This document shows positions 50,610 to 59,117 of a stretch of 64,000 nucleotides of DNA, piece after piece; position 1 is the stretch's first letter, and each line of letters opens with the position of its first letter. Made by a program: the position numbers and the translations under genes. Where the stretch lies: positions 496,001-560,000 of the forward strand of contig NZ_CBDCEO010000013.1 in NCBI RefSeq assembly GCF_965215815.1. Direction: 5' to 3'. The notes under the pieces are model-generated. The model did no database searches. It saw only the letters and a list, made by a program, of their open reading frames with translations, and had not been told where the DNA came from. Origin of the DNA: Poriferisodalis sp965215815 (GTDB lineage: Bacteria > Actinomycetota > Acidimicrobiia > Acidimicrobiales > Poriferisodalaceae).

Positions 50610-53012
50610 CTACTGGCGTGCGGAAGCCAGCGCGGCGTGGACGCGGGCGGGGCTGAGCGGCAAGTCGTCGATGGTGATGCCGTAGGGGGCGAGCGCGTCG
50701 CACACGGCGTTGGCGATCGCTGCGTACGGGCCGAGCGTGCCGCCCTCGCCGACGCCGCGGATGCCGTTGAGATTGTGAGCGGGATCTTCGATGTGGCCAA
50801 GCTCGATGGGCGGCACCCGGTCTGCTGAGATCGCCAGGTAGTCCATGAATGTGCCCGACAGCAGCTGCCCATTGCCGTCGTAGACGAAATGCTCATACAG
50901 CGCCCCGCCCACGCCTTGGGCGATGGCGCCCTGCACCTGGCCGTCCACGATCATCGGGTTGATCGTCCGCCCGGTGTCCTCCACGCACACGATCCGCTGC
51001 ACGTCCACTTCGCCGGTGTCGGGATCCACTTCGACGATGGCGGCTTGGGCGCCCGCTGCGAACGTGCCGGTGATCGGGTCGTAGAAGCGGGAGGATTCGA
51101 GGCCCGGCTCGGTGCCCGGCGGCAGGCGCTGCGGCTCGAAGTAGGCGACGCGAGCCACTTCGGCCACCGTCACTCCGACCGCTGGTGCATCGGCCGTGTG
51201 GATCAGGCCGTCGTCAATGGTCAGCCACTCCGGCTCGGCTTCGAGCAGGTGCGCTGCGATGGTGAGCATCTTGGCTCGCACGGTGCGGGCTGCGAGGGTG
51301 GCGGCCCCCGAGCCGATGACCCCCTGGCGGCTGGCGAACGCTCCCAGCCCAAAGGAGATCCGATCGGTATCCCCCATCTCTACAGAGACGTCGTCGATGT
51401 CGATGCCTAGCTCGGCTGCCACCACCTGCGCCATCGTGGTTTCGAGACCCTGGCCTTGGGAGGTCACGCCCATCGCAGCGGTGACCGCGCCGGTGGGGTC
51501 GATGCGCACGCTGGCCGACTCGTGGCCGGTGCGGAACGGCAGCCGCGGCCCCGCGGAAGCCTTCTGGCCCAGACCGGTCAGCTCGTTGTAGCAAGCGAAG
51601 CCGATGCCGAGCAGCCGGCCGTCGCCGCCTGGTGCCGTTGACGCCCGCTGCAGAGCGCGGAATTCGTCGTACCCCACACGCTCGACGACACCTTCGAGGC
51701 AGTCGATGTAGGTGCGCGAGTCGTGCACCAGCCGGGTGGGTGCGGTGTAGGGCAGGTCGTCGGGTGCCACCAGGTTCTTGCGGCGGATGTCGAGCGGGTC
51801 GAGGCCCAGCGCCGCAGCGGCGTCGTCGAGCAGGCGTTCCATGACGAAGACCGTGGCGGGCCGCGCCACGCCTCGATAGGGACCTGTCGGTGTGGTGTTG
51901 GTCGCGACGCCCAGCACGTTGCAGCGGTAATGGCCCAGCTTGTAAGGCCCCGTCAGCAGCCCGCCTGCCATGAGCGGCTCGATCCCTGCGGTCCACGGCG
52001 GCGCGCTGTATGCGCCCACGTTGGCGTGCAGCACAGCGTCGACGGCAATGAGGGTCCCGTCAGAATCGAAGCCGGCCCGCACCGTGTAGTGGTGGTCGCG
52101 GGCGTGCAGCGCCGTCATCAGATGTTCCGAGCGGGTCTCGATCCAGCCCACCGGGCGTCCTAGCCTCCGTGCTAGCTGTGCAATCGCCGCATCTTCGGGG
52201 TACAGCACCGCCTTGATGCCGAAGCCGCCGCCCACGTCGCCCACCAGCAACTGCACCGCGCTGTCGGACACGCCCAGCACCTTTGCGAGGCCGTTGCGGT
52301 GCAGGTGCGGGACCTGCGACGTCGCGTGCAGCGTCAGCTTGGTCCGGTCGCTGCTCCAGCGCGCCACCGCGCCGCGGCCCTCCATCGGTGTCCCGCCGTG
52401 GCGGTTCGTGCGGTACTGCCGCTCGATCACCAGGTGCGCGTCGGAGAGTGCCCGGTCGACTTCGCCGGCGTCGAACAGCCTGGTGACGAGAAGATTGTCG
52501 GGAGCGAGGTCGTGCACCGGATCGGCCGGATCGGCGGCCGCAGCGACAGCGTCAACGTGACAGGTCAACTCGGCGTAAGTGACGTCGACCAGTTCTGCAG
52601 CGTCGGCCGCCAACGCTGCGCTCGTGGCAACGACGGCAGCCACTGCCTCTCCTTGGTAGCGGACTTTCTGTGCCGCCAGCACCGGCTGGGGCGTGGCGAT
52701 GTGGGTCCGCAGCGCTGATTCGGCCACCAGCGCCATAGGGGCAAAGTCCGGGTCGGAACCAGTCGCGAGGTCGACCACGCCGGGGGCGTCGAGCGCCGCG
52801 GAGGTGTCGATGCTCACGATGCGGGCGTGGGCGACCGGGCTGCGCACGAAGGCCACGGCGAGCTGACCGTCGTAGCGGACGTTGGCGATGTAGCGGCCTC
52901 GGCCCTGCAACAGCCGGGCGTCCTCGCGCCGCGGGACCGATTGGCCAAACGGGGCGCCGCTAGTCGGCACTGTCTCATCGAGCCGGAATGGCTCGTCGCG
53001 CCCCGTGCTCAT
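50610..53012 (-). CDS. Xanthine dehydrogenase/CO dehydrogenase-family molybdopterin-binding large subunit
   Basis: An 800-residue Moco hydroxylase subunit. N-terminal FGQSVPRREDARLLQGRGRY; VGDVGGGFGIKAVLYPEDA; TGPYRGVARPATVFVMERLL (the family PYRGxxRP loop, form-II-like); DDVSVEMGDTDRISFGLG; TGRTINPMIVDGQVQGAIAQG; and catalytic Glu in GVGEGGTLGPYAAIANAV. Full length and intact. The FAD (medium) and 2Fe-2S (small) subunit genes are not adjacent, so it must borrow subunits encoded elsewhere. Substrate unknown. Confidence 0.9.
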   Translation of the reverse strand: MSTGRDEPFRLDETVPTSGAPFGQSVPRREDARLLQGRGRYIANVRYDGQLAVAFVRSPVAHARIVSIDTSAALDAPGVVDLATGSDPDFAPMALVAESALRTHIATPQPVLAAQKVRYQGEAVAAVVATSAALAADAAELVDVTYAELTCHVDAVAAAADPADPVHDLAPDNLLVTRLFDAGEVDRALSDAHLVIERQYRTNRHGGTPMEGRGAVARWSSDRTKLTLHATSQVPHLHRNGLAKVLGVSDSAVQLLVGDVGGGFGIKAVLYPEDAAIAQLARRLGRPVGWIETRSEHLMTALHARDHHYTVRAGFDSDGTLIAVDAVLHANVGAYSAPPWTAGIEPLMAGGLLTGPYKLGHYRCNVLGVATNTTPTGPYRGVARPATVFVMERLLDDAAAALGLDPLDIRRKNLVAPDDLPYTAPTRLVHDSRTYIDCLEGVVERVGYDEFRALQRASTAPGGDGRLLGIGFACYNELTGLGQKASAGPRLPFRTGHESASVRIDPTGAVTAAMGVTSQGQGLETTMAQVVAAELGIDIDDVSVEMGDTDRISFGLGAFASRQGVIGSGAATLAARTVRAKMLTIAAHLLEAEPEWLTIDDGLIHTADAPAVGVTVAEVARVAYFEPQRLPPGTEPGLESSRFYDPITGTFAAGAQAAIVEVDPDTGEVDVQRIVCVEDTGRTINPMIVDGQVQGAIAQGVGGALYEHFVYDGNGQLLSGTFMDYLAISADRVPPIELGHIEDPAHNLNGIRGVGEGGTLGPYAAIANAVCDALAPYGITIDDLPLSPARVHAALASARQ

Positions 53013-53121
53013 ACCAGAAGGCTCACTTGCTCGGACTCATCTCGGCAATGTCATTCGCTGGGACTCACTTCGGGGCTCACTTGGGGGGCATCGGATTCCG
53101 GCTCGCAATCGCCGGGCGCCC

Positions 53122-53889
53122 TCAGACCATCGAGTAGCCGCCGTTGACCGAGATGGTCTGGCCGGTCGTCCAACCGGACAGCGGCGAGGCCAGCAGCAGC
53201 ACCATCGGCGGCACATCGTCGGGAGCACCGACCCGCCGCAGCGGGTACATCTTGGCGATGCGGGCCATGCGCTCGTCGTCGGCGTTGCCGGTGTGATGGG
53301 CGAACCGCTCCGAGCGCACCAATCCGAGAGACACGGTGTTGGCTCGGATGCCGTTGCGCCCGAATTCCTTCGCCACCGATTTCATCAGGCCCATGGTGGA
53401 TGCCCGAGTGGTGGCCACGGCCGCCAGACGGCTCTCACCCACCCGGCCCGAGTCACCCATGAGCGACACGATCGATCCTGCAGTGTTGGCAACGACCATG
53501 TGCCGCACGACGGCCTGGGTCATCCGCATCGTGCCCATGACGGTCACGTCGACCATGTGCTGTAGCTCGTCAGGGTCAATGTCGATGAACGGACCTGTGT
53601 CGGTATATGCGGCGTTGTTGACGAGCACGTCAATGCTGCCGAATTCGCGCACGACCTGGCCAACCGTGCGCTCGACGTCTTCCTGGCTGGTGACATCGCA
53701 TCGCACGGCGAGCGCCGCCCTGCCAGCTTCCTGTGCTGCGGCGGCACCCTTCTCGGCCCCTTCGTTCGATGCGTTGTAGGCGAAGGCGACGTTGGCGCCC
53801 TCGTCGGCGAACGCCGCAGCGATGGCCAGTCCAAGTCCTTGACCGGCGCCGGTCACCAGGACGTTCTTGCCCGCCAACTGCAAATCCAT
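53122..53889 (-). CDS. SDR-family protein lacking the catalytic tetrad
   Basis: A 255-residue Rossmann protein. TGAGQGLGLAIAAAF (cofactor TGxxxGxG), CDVTSQEDVE and NNAAYTD are conserved, as is the terminal NGG. The active-site block reads GDSGRVGESRLAAVATTRAST: the Tyr and Lys of YxxxK are Val158 and Arg162, and the upstream catalytic Ser position is Gly145. It may be a non-catalytic or altered SDR. ATG 53889 has CGGAG 6 nt upstream. Confidence 0.85.
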   Translation of the reverse strand: MDLQLAGKNVLVTGAGQGLGLAIAAAFADEGANVAFAYNASNEGAEKGAAAAQEAGRAALAVRCDVTSQEDVERTVGQVVREFGSIDVLVNNAAYTDTGPFIDIDPDELQHMVDVTVMGTMRMTQAVVRHMVVANTAGSIVSLMGDSGRVGESRLAAVATTRASTMGLMKSVAKEFGRNGIRANTVSLGLVRSERFAHHTGNADDERMARIAKMYPLRRVGAPDDVPPMVLLLASPLSGWTTGQTISVNGGYSMV

Positions 53890-54077
53890 CACATGCTCCG
53901 TTTTTCACCGGCCGTCGGGGCCGAACCGCTGCGCCAGTCTGCCCCGGCCGGAACGTGAGCGCCCGCGAACCCTGAGGCCGTACTGGTGCGACGGCAAAGA
54001 ACTCTGCCCCGGCGAACGCACCGGCTGCCTGCAAACTCGGTGCAGCGGTTCTCGGGGTCACAGCTATGGTGGCGACC

Positions 54078-54755
54078 ATGGCGTACAAGCCGGTGGAATA
54101 CCACCCTGCTTTCGAGGAGTATTCCGAGACGGTGTACGAGCTAGCCGAGGACGGCGTCGAGGTCATCCAGGCCCGCATTGCCGAGCGGCTTGAAATCTCG
54201 CGGCCCGCGGTGTCCGAGATGATCCGGCGCATGCAGCGTGAAGGCCTCGTCAAGGTCGATGACGATGCCCACATCACCCTCACCGACGAGGGCCAGCAGA
54301 TCGCTACGACGGTCGTACGTCGGCATCGACTGTCCGAGCGGTTCCTGACCGACATCTTGAAGCTGAGCTGGGCCGATGCCCATCACGAAGCGGGCCGCTG
54401 GGAGCACGTCATCTCCCCTGTCGTGGAGCGGGCGATGGTGGAGGTGCTCAACGACCCGAACACCTGCCCGCACGGCAATCCCATCCCCGGCTCCGACTAC
54501 ATCGCTCCTGTCAATGCGATGCCGCTCGCCGAGATCGATACACCCGGCGCCTTCACTGTGCAGCGCATTCCTGAGGAGCTCGAGTTCGAAACCGGACAGC
54601 TGGAGTTCCTCGAGCATTCGGGGCTCATGCCGGGCCGAATGGGCACGCTCATGTCGGTGTCGCCCGACGGCACCGCCACGGTTGAGATGAGCGAAGGCAC
54701 CGTCGGCGTCAGCGCCTATACCGCGGCGCGCATCCTGGTCACCGCGAACGCCTGA
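54078..54755 (+). CDS. DtxR/IdeR-family metal-dependent transcriptional regulator
   Basis: A 225-residue regulator. N-terminal HTH (GVEVIQARIAERLEISRPAVSEMIRRMQREGL), dimer/metal domain with GRWEHVISPVVERAMVEVLN, then an FeoA/SH3-like end. Metal ligands compared with IdeR: site-1 His83, Glu87, His102 kept; at site 2 Glu109 and His110 kept, but Met10 becomes Glu14 and Cys102 becomes Gly106. ATG 54078 is preferred (7 nt after a TATGGT -10-like box); 54066 is possible. The neighbouring bfd and bfr suggest iron control. Confidence 0.87.
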   Translation: MAYKPVEYHPAFEEYSETVYELAEDGVEVIQARIAERLEISRPAVSEMIRRMQREGLVKVDDDAHITLTDEGQQIATTVVRRHRLSERFLTDILKLSWADAHHEAGRWEHVISPVVERAMVEVLNDPNTCPHGNPIPGSDYIAPVNAMPLAEIDTPGAFTVQRIPEELEFETGQLEFLEHSGLMPGRMGTLMSVSPDGTATVEMSEGTVGVSAYTAARILVTANA

Positions 54756-54892
54756 GCAGCAACGGAACGCTCCACCAGCAGCGCAAACGCTCGACCAGCG
54801 GCGACGCGAACGCCTGCGCAGCAGACAGACCGCACGCCGGTCGGGTGATGCTCCGATGCCGGTACTCGGATGTCGGTGCTTGCGCGCGCTGC

Positions 54893-54908
54893 GTTAGCGG
54901 TGCCTAAC
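54893..54908 (+). promoter_or_regulatory. Inverted repeat upstream of the bfd-like gene
   Basis: GTTAG (54893-54897) and CTAAC (54904-54908), 6-bp spacer, about 70 bp before ATG 54978. It has TTAG/CTAA arms like DtxR-family boxes, but the spacing does not match the standard 19-bp IdeR box. Confidence 0.3.
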
Positions 54909-54977
54909 ATTGAGCATCAAGGTTGTGTGTGCCGCTCGCTGGTGCCCGCTTGTGCAGAACTGGAGATCGTTGCTTCG

Positions 54978-55208
54978 ATGATCATCTGCCAGTGTCTTGC
55001 CACGAACGAGGCCGCCATCCGGCACCTCGCCGCGCAGGGCGCTACTTCAGCGCTTGACATTGGCGCAGCTTGCGGTGCCGGCACCGACTGCGGCAGCTGC
55101 GTTGGCATGATCCGCGCCGTGCTCGAACAGTGCAGGCTCGAGTTGATGGATCCCGAGCACACGAAGGTCCACTCGATCGCGTTCGACCCGATCGCCGTCG
55201 GCGTCTAG
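54978..55208 (+). CDS. bfd: Bacterioferritin-associated ferredoxin (Bfd-like)
   Basis: A 76-residue [2Fe-2S] protein. MIICQCLATNEAAIRHLA starts the fold; the four Cys are CQC near the N-terminus and GAGTDCGSCVGMI (C-x2-C) later. Bfd-type proteins reduce the bacterioferritin haem to release stored iron. Adjacent to bfr, 68 bp downstream, and downstream of the DtxR-like gene. ATG 54978 fits the family start; longer readings are not supported. Confidence 0.88.
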   Translation: MIICQCLATNEAAIRHLAAQGATSALDIGAACGAGTDCGSCVGMIRAVLEQCRLELMDPEHTKVHSIAFDPIAVGV

Positions 55209-55276
55209 AGGCCAGGCCACCAACAGCGGTCACTTTCGCGGCCTGTGTCGCAGCAATCGCCGCATAGGGTGGAACC

Positions 55277-55753
55277 ATGCGAGGATCGCCCGAGGTCATT
55301 GAGTTCTTGAACGAAGCATTGACGGCCGAGTTGACGGCCATCAACCAGTACTTCGCAGCCTCGAAGATCGCCGACAACTGGGGTTACGGCCGGCTGGCGT
55401 CGAAGTACCACGAGGAATCGATCGAGGAAATGCGCGACGCCGAGAAGCTGATCGAGCGCATCCTGCTGCTCGACGCGCTCCCCAATATGCAGCGCCTCGG
55501 AATGGTGATGATCGGTGAGACCGTGCCCGAACAGCTCTCGCTGGATCGACAGCTTGAGGAGCACGCAATCGAGCGCTACCGGGCGGGCGTGCGGATATGC
55601 CTGGATGAGGGCGACGCAGGCACCAGAGAACTGCTTGAACACCTGCTCGTCGGCGAGGAAGAGCACCTCGACTGGATCGAGACCCAGCAGAGCCTCATTG
55701 ATGACATCGGCGTCGAGCGGTACCTGCTTGCCCAGATCGGCGACGCCGACTAG
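55277..55753 (+). CDS. bfr: Bacterioferritin
   Basis: A 158-residue haem-ferritin. Ferroxidase ligands Glu18, Glu51, Glu94, Glu127 and His130 are present, as is haem-axial Met52 (EEM). The remaining ligand, His54 in the family (EEMRH), is Asp54 here (EEMRDAEKL). Stores iron as a 24-mer shell; haem at the dimer interface accepts electrons from Bfd. The last 42 bp of the gene are repeated just downstream. Confidence 0.92.
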   Translation: MRGSPEVIEFLNEALTAELTAINQYFAASKIADNWGYGRLASKYHEESIEEMRDAEKLIERILLLDALPNMQRLGMVMIGETVPEQLSLDRQLEEHAIERYRAGVRICLDEGDAGTRELLEHLLVGEEEHLDWIETQQSLIDDIGVERYLLAQIGDAD

Positions 55754-55820
55754 AGCTCGACGCCGACATTCAGCACCGGTCGAGCGGTACCTGCTCGCCC
55801 AGATCGGCGACGCCGACTAG
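55712..55820 (+). repeat. Duplicated 3' end of bfr (42 bp)
   Basis: 55712-55753 and 55779-55820 are identical but for one base and both end in the same stop codon, VERYLLAQIGDAD. The second copy is not linked to a start, so it is a tandem duplication scar between bfr and the convergent DUF3179 gene. Confidence 0.9.
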
Positions 55821-55826
55821 ATCCTC

Positions 55827-57173
55827 TTACGGGGCGTCGATGAGCTCGATGTCGGGATCGTAGGCAGCCGCTGCGAACCAGAACGTGTCGATGTGCTCGA
55901 TGGGTTCAAGCTGGGTTCCCGTCAGCGGGCCGTCAAGCGCCCGGCCGAGCACTGTCCACGTCGAGCCGGTCTGATTGTCGGTGAACGCTCCCGGCCCCAC
56001 GGAACTTGAGGCGTCGGCCATACGCACAAATGTCAGGAGCTGCCCATCCACGGTGGGGTCGAACACCCCGGTCGCGCCCACGTCGCGGCCGAAGGCCACC
56101 TGCTGGTGCTGGATCGGCGTCGCAGTGCCCGGCAGTTGAAAGGCAACCACCGGTATGCCTTCCAGATCGAGCGGCATCACCCCACCTGACTGCAGCGCGT
56201 CGAGCTGCACCGCAACAACGGCGCCGCCGTGCCGGATGACCAGCACACGAGTCTGCGGAGGCAGGCGTGGATCGGGAACGTCACCGAAGAAGTCCGGTCT
56301 GCCATCCGGCTCGTCGTAGCCGACATAGGGATTGCTGCCGTACGACCGCCCGAAACCGCCAGGGCGCTTCATCACCAAGCCATTGGGGTGCTCGGCCACA
56401 AACGTCTCGAAGGCCACGGTGGCGACAGGGATCAACTCCAGCTGGGACCCCGTGAGGACGCCGGCGATGGCTTGGCCGGTGTAGTGCGCCCACAGGCTCT
56501 CGGTCTGGCGGTCGTACATGACCAGCGCTGACTTGTAGAGGCGGCCCGAGGTGCCGAAATCGAAGATGCGGTCGTCGAGTTGCCGGTAGTACCCGATGGC
56601 CGTGTTGCACAGCGGGCAGTAGGTGATGGTGACCGGTTCACCGCCGACGGTGTCGTTGACGATCTCGTGCCAGAGCATCACCTGGACCGGATAGGCGCGG
56701 GCGTCGCCGTTGAGCGTGAGCGTGACGACGGCCTCTTGGGGCTGCAAGAACTCGACGTCGGAGGCTCGTTCGAAGTCCGGAGCGTCAATGGAGGGGATGC
56801 CGTCGGGTGGCGGGCCGCCGGAGAGGACATCGAGGGGGGACACCAGCGCCTCGGGCAGCAGCGGTGCAGTGATGCCCTCTCGCAAGGCCGAGACCGTTGC
56901 CTCGCGCGGGCCGCCGGGGATCTGGGTGACCTTGAGATCGATGATCGGCACCGTTGTCGTGGACGCCGGGACCACGGCGGCAGCGGTGGTGGCCGGAGCG
57001 GAGATGGTCGTCGGGTCCGGCGCAGATTGGTCGTCGTCGGACGAGGTGCCGGCGCACCCCGATGCGCCCGCCAACAGGGCTGCTGCCAGCAGTGTCAGAA
57101 CCCCACCGGTGGCCAGCCGTCCTGCCAGCGAGGACTTCAGCCGCGACGCTTGCCGCTGTCGTGGAGCCATCAT
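55827..57173 (-). CDS. DUF3179 lipoprotein
   Basis: A 448-residue protein with a signal peptide (LATGGVLTLLAAALLAGASG) and lipobox AGASGCAG (Cys about 40), a Thr/Ala/Pro linker, and the DUF3179 domain (about 80-448): PVQVMLWHEIVNDTVGGEPVTITYCPLCNTAI and FDFGTSGRLYKSALVMYDR, RPGGFGRSYGSNPYVGYD. Two Cys (CPLC) are conserved in the family. Function unknown; anchored on the outer face of the membrane. Confidence 0.88.
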   Translation of the reverse strand: MMAPRQRQASRLKSSLAGRLATGGVLTLLAAALLAGASGCAGTSSDDDQSAPDPTTISAPATTAAAVVPASTTTVPIIDLKVTQIPGGPREATVSALREGITAPLLPEALVSPLDVLSGGPPPDGIPSIDAPDFERASDVEFLQPQEAVVTLTLNGDARAYPVQVMLWHEIVNDTVGGEPVTITYCPLCNTAIGYYRQLDDRIFDFGTSGRLYKSALVMYDRQTESLWAHYTGQAIAGVLTGSQLELIPVATVAFETFVAEHPNGLVMKRPGGFGRSYGSNPYVGYDEPDGRPDFFGDVPDPRLPPQTRVLVIRHGGAVVAVQLDALQSGGVMPLDLEGIPVVAFQLPGTATPIQHQQVAFGRDVGATGVFDPTVDGQLLTFVRMADASSSVGPGAFTDNQTGSTWTVLGRALDGPLTGTQLEPIEHIDTFWFAAAAYDPDIELIDAP

Positions 57174-57204
57174 GCGACGCTACTCCGCGCCCTGCTCCGA
57201 GGGT

Positions 57205-58989
57205 TCACGCTCCGATGCACTCGCGTGCCGGCAAGTACCACAAGGCCCATGCACCGGCGGGCTCGTCCACCAGGTGCCGGGCATTTGTGCAGCGCTCGAC
57301 GAGATCGTCATGTGCGATCACGAATGCCGAGCACGGCGCCTCCCCGGAGCTCAAGCTCACACGCTCGTGGGTGATCGACGGCAGCTCCATGCGATACAGC
57401 CACAGCGCATATTCCGGCACCCGGGCCCGGTCGTGGGCCAGGCAGCTCAGCCCGCCGGCTCCGACGATGTCGGCGATCGCGGCTGCCGCGGTCACCTGGT
57501 CGCGGGCAATTGCGCCCACATCGGCGAGATGACGGTGGTTCGAGACCGTCGACACTGTCCCCAGCACCAGCACCGCAGCCACCAGCGTCCCCCCCACGAG
57601 CAGCCGTGCTCGTTGACGTCCGGAGTGCTCATCGCACGCGCCGGCGGTCGACAGCACAGCAACACCCGGCCCCTCCGGCAGTTGAGCACCGATGCCAGCG
57701 TTCGCTCGGCTGAGCGCTAGTGCGGCCAGCAGCACTCCCACCAGCGTCAGAACCACGGCTGCCGTTGCGACTGCGCCGAGACGGTCGTCGGTGAGCGCCC
57801 ACGCTGGGCTGAGCGACAGGGTCATGATGCGTCGCGGCTCACCGTCGAACATTCCGGGCGCGCCCAGAACGGCTGCGTAGGCGGTCAGCGCCAGCGCCGT
57901 CGTCGTAATGAGCACGTGGCTGTGGCGGCGCGAGCGCTGCGTTGAGATCCATGCGAGCGCGACGACGGCAAGCGGCACTGCCCACGGATCGACGTAGCGC
58001 CCGTACAGCACCGTGTCGACGCGGTCGCTGCCGACCAGAGTCCACCCGCCCAGCAGCACCACCGCCAGCGCGCCCGCACACACGAAGACTCCAACCGCGG
58101 CCACCGGGCTCTCGGGCGCACCGCGAACTCGCAGCAGGCGCATTGCCGCCACCATGCCGATGCTCAGCCCGACGAGCCCCAAGCCGACAGTGCCGCCGCC
58201 CAGCGCCAGGAGCTGCCCGGACACTGTCGCCACCGTTTGCCAGCCGCGGTCGAGCTCGGCGGCTTCGCTGAGCCGAGCGATCGGCCAGGTGCCGGTCAGC
58301 GAGAGCGCCAATGCGGCTGTTCCGCCGCCCACCAGCAGACCTGCCGCCAGTCCCAGCCACGTGCGGCGTCCGGTTCGGGTCACCGCAGCCGTCACCACGA
58401 CGGCGACAACCAGCACGACGGCGCGCGCATGCAGCGCAACTGCCAGCGTCGCGATCAGTCCGGCAACCGCCCATGAACGCTGGCTCGAACGGGTCGTTGC
58501 CGCCAGGTGCGCGCGGGCAATAGCGCCTGCACTCGCGAGCACGGCCAGCGCCAGCAACGTCTCGGGCCACGCAATGCGGGACGCGCTCGACAGCGACGGG
58601 TGCACCGCGGCAATGGCCGCGCCCGCAACGCACACCCACCAGCGACCCGACATCCGCCAGCCAAGCCAGCCCGCAACCGCCACTGCCACTGTGGCGGCCA
58701 TCGAGTTGGCAACCAGCGCGATGTAGTGCACAGATTCACCCTGTGTGGACAGTTCCGAGATCTGTGCCACCCAGACGAGCGGTGCCAGCAGCAAGCCGAA
58801 GCCCGGCTGAAATGGCAGGTTTTCGGGTGCCAGCCCGTCGCTCCCGATCCACTGGGCGATGCTCAGGTAGGCGGGCACGTCGGGCACCGCCACAGGACCG
58901 CCCGCCGAGGAGGCCACGAGCAGATGGACGGTAAGCACCCCGACCAGGGCTCCCATCCCCAGCGTGGCCGCAACGATGTCCCGTCTCAT
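57205..58989 (-). CDS. Multi-pass membrane protein, ArnT/GT39-like
   Basis: A 594-residue protein with 10-12 hydrophobic helices (IVAATLGMGALVGVLTVHLL ... ALVANSMAATVAVAVAGWLG). The loop after helix 1 has VPDVPAYLSIAQWIGSDG, placing an Asp where GT-C glycosyltransferases keep theirs, and a later PETLLALAV. This suggests a polyprenyl-phosphate-sugar glycosyltransferase, but no full signature is visible. ATG 58989 has AGGA upstream. Confidence 0.68.
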   Translation of the reverse strand: MRRDIVAATLGMGALVGVLTVHLLVASSAGGPVAVPDVPAYLSIAQWIGSDGLAPENLPFQPGFGLLLAPLVWVAQISELSTQGESVHYIALVANSMAATVAVAVAGWLGWRMSGRWWVCVAGAAIAAVHPSLSSASRIAWPETLLALAVLASAGAIARAHLAATTRSSQRSWAVAGLIATLAVALHARAVVLVVAVVVTAAVTRTGRRTWLGLAAGLLVGGGTAALALSLTGTWPIARLSEAAELDRGWQTVATVSGQLLALGGGTVGLGLVGLSIGMVAAMRLLRVRGAPESPVAAVGVFVCAGALAVVLLGGWTLVGSDRVDTVLYGRYVDPWAVPLAVVALAWISTQRSRRHSHVLITTTALALTAYAAVLGAPGMFDGEPRRIMTLSLSPAWALTDDRLGAVATAAVVLTLVGVLLAALALSRANAGIGAQLPEGPGVAVLSTAGACDEHSGRQRARLLVGGTLVAAVLVLGTVSTVSNHRHLADVGAIARDQVTAAAAIADIVGAGGLSCLAHDRARVPEYALWLYRMELPSITHERVSLSSGEAPCSAFVIAHDDLVERCTNARHLVDEPAGAWALWYLPARECIGA

Positions 58990-59117
58990 GTCGTCCTGAA
59001 GGCTGTCACAGCGCCCGACGCCTGCCTCGCGCTTGCGCGGCTGCACCGCCCCGGCGCGATGAACAGCACCTCGCGTAACATCGCATGAGCACTGAATCGA
59101 ATGACGTCGGGGGACTC

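Noticed and set aside
54893..54908. IdeR/DtxR box upstream of bfd
   Set aside because: TTAG and CTAA arms are present but their spacing does not fit the standard 19-bp box, so it is listed only as an inverted repeat.
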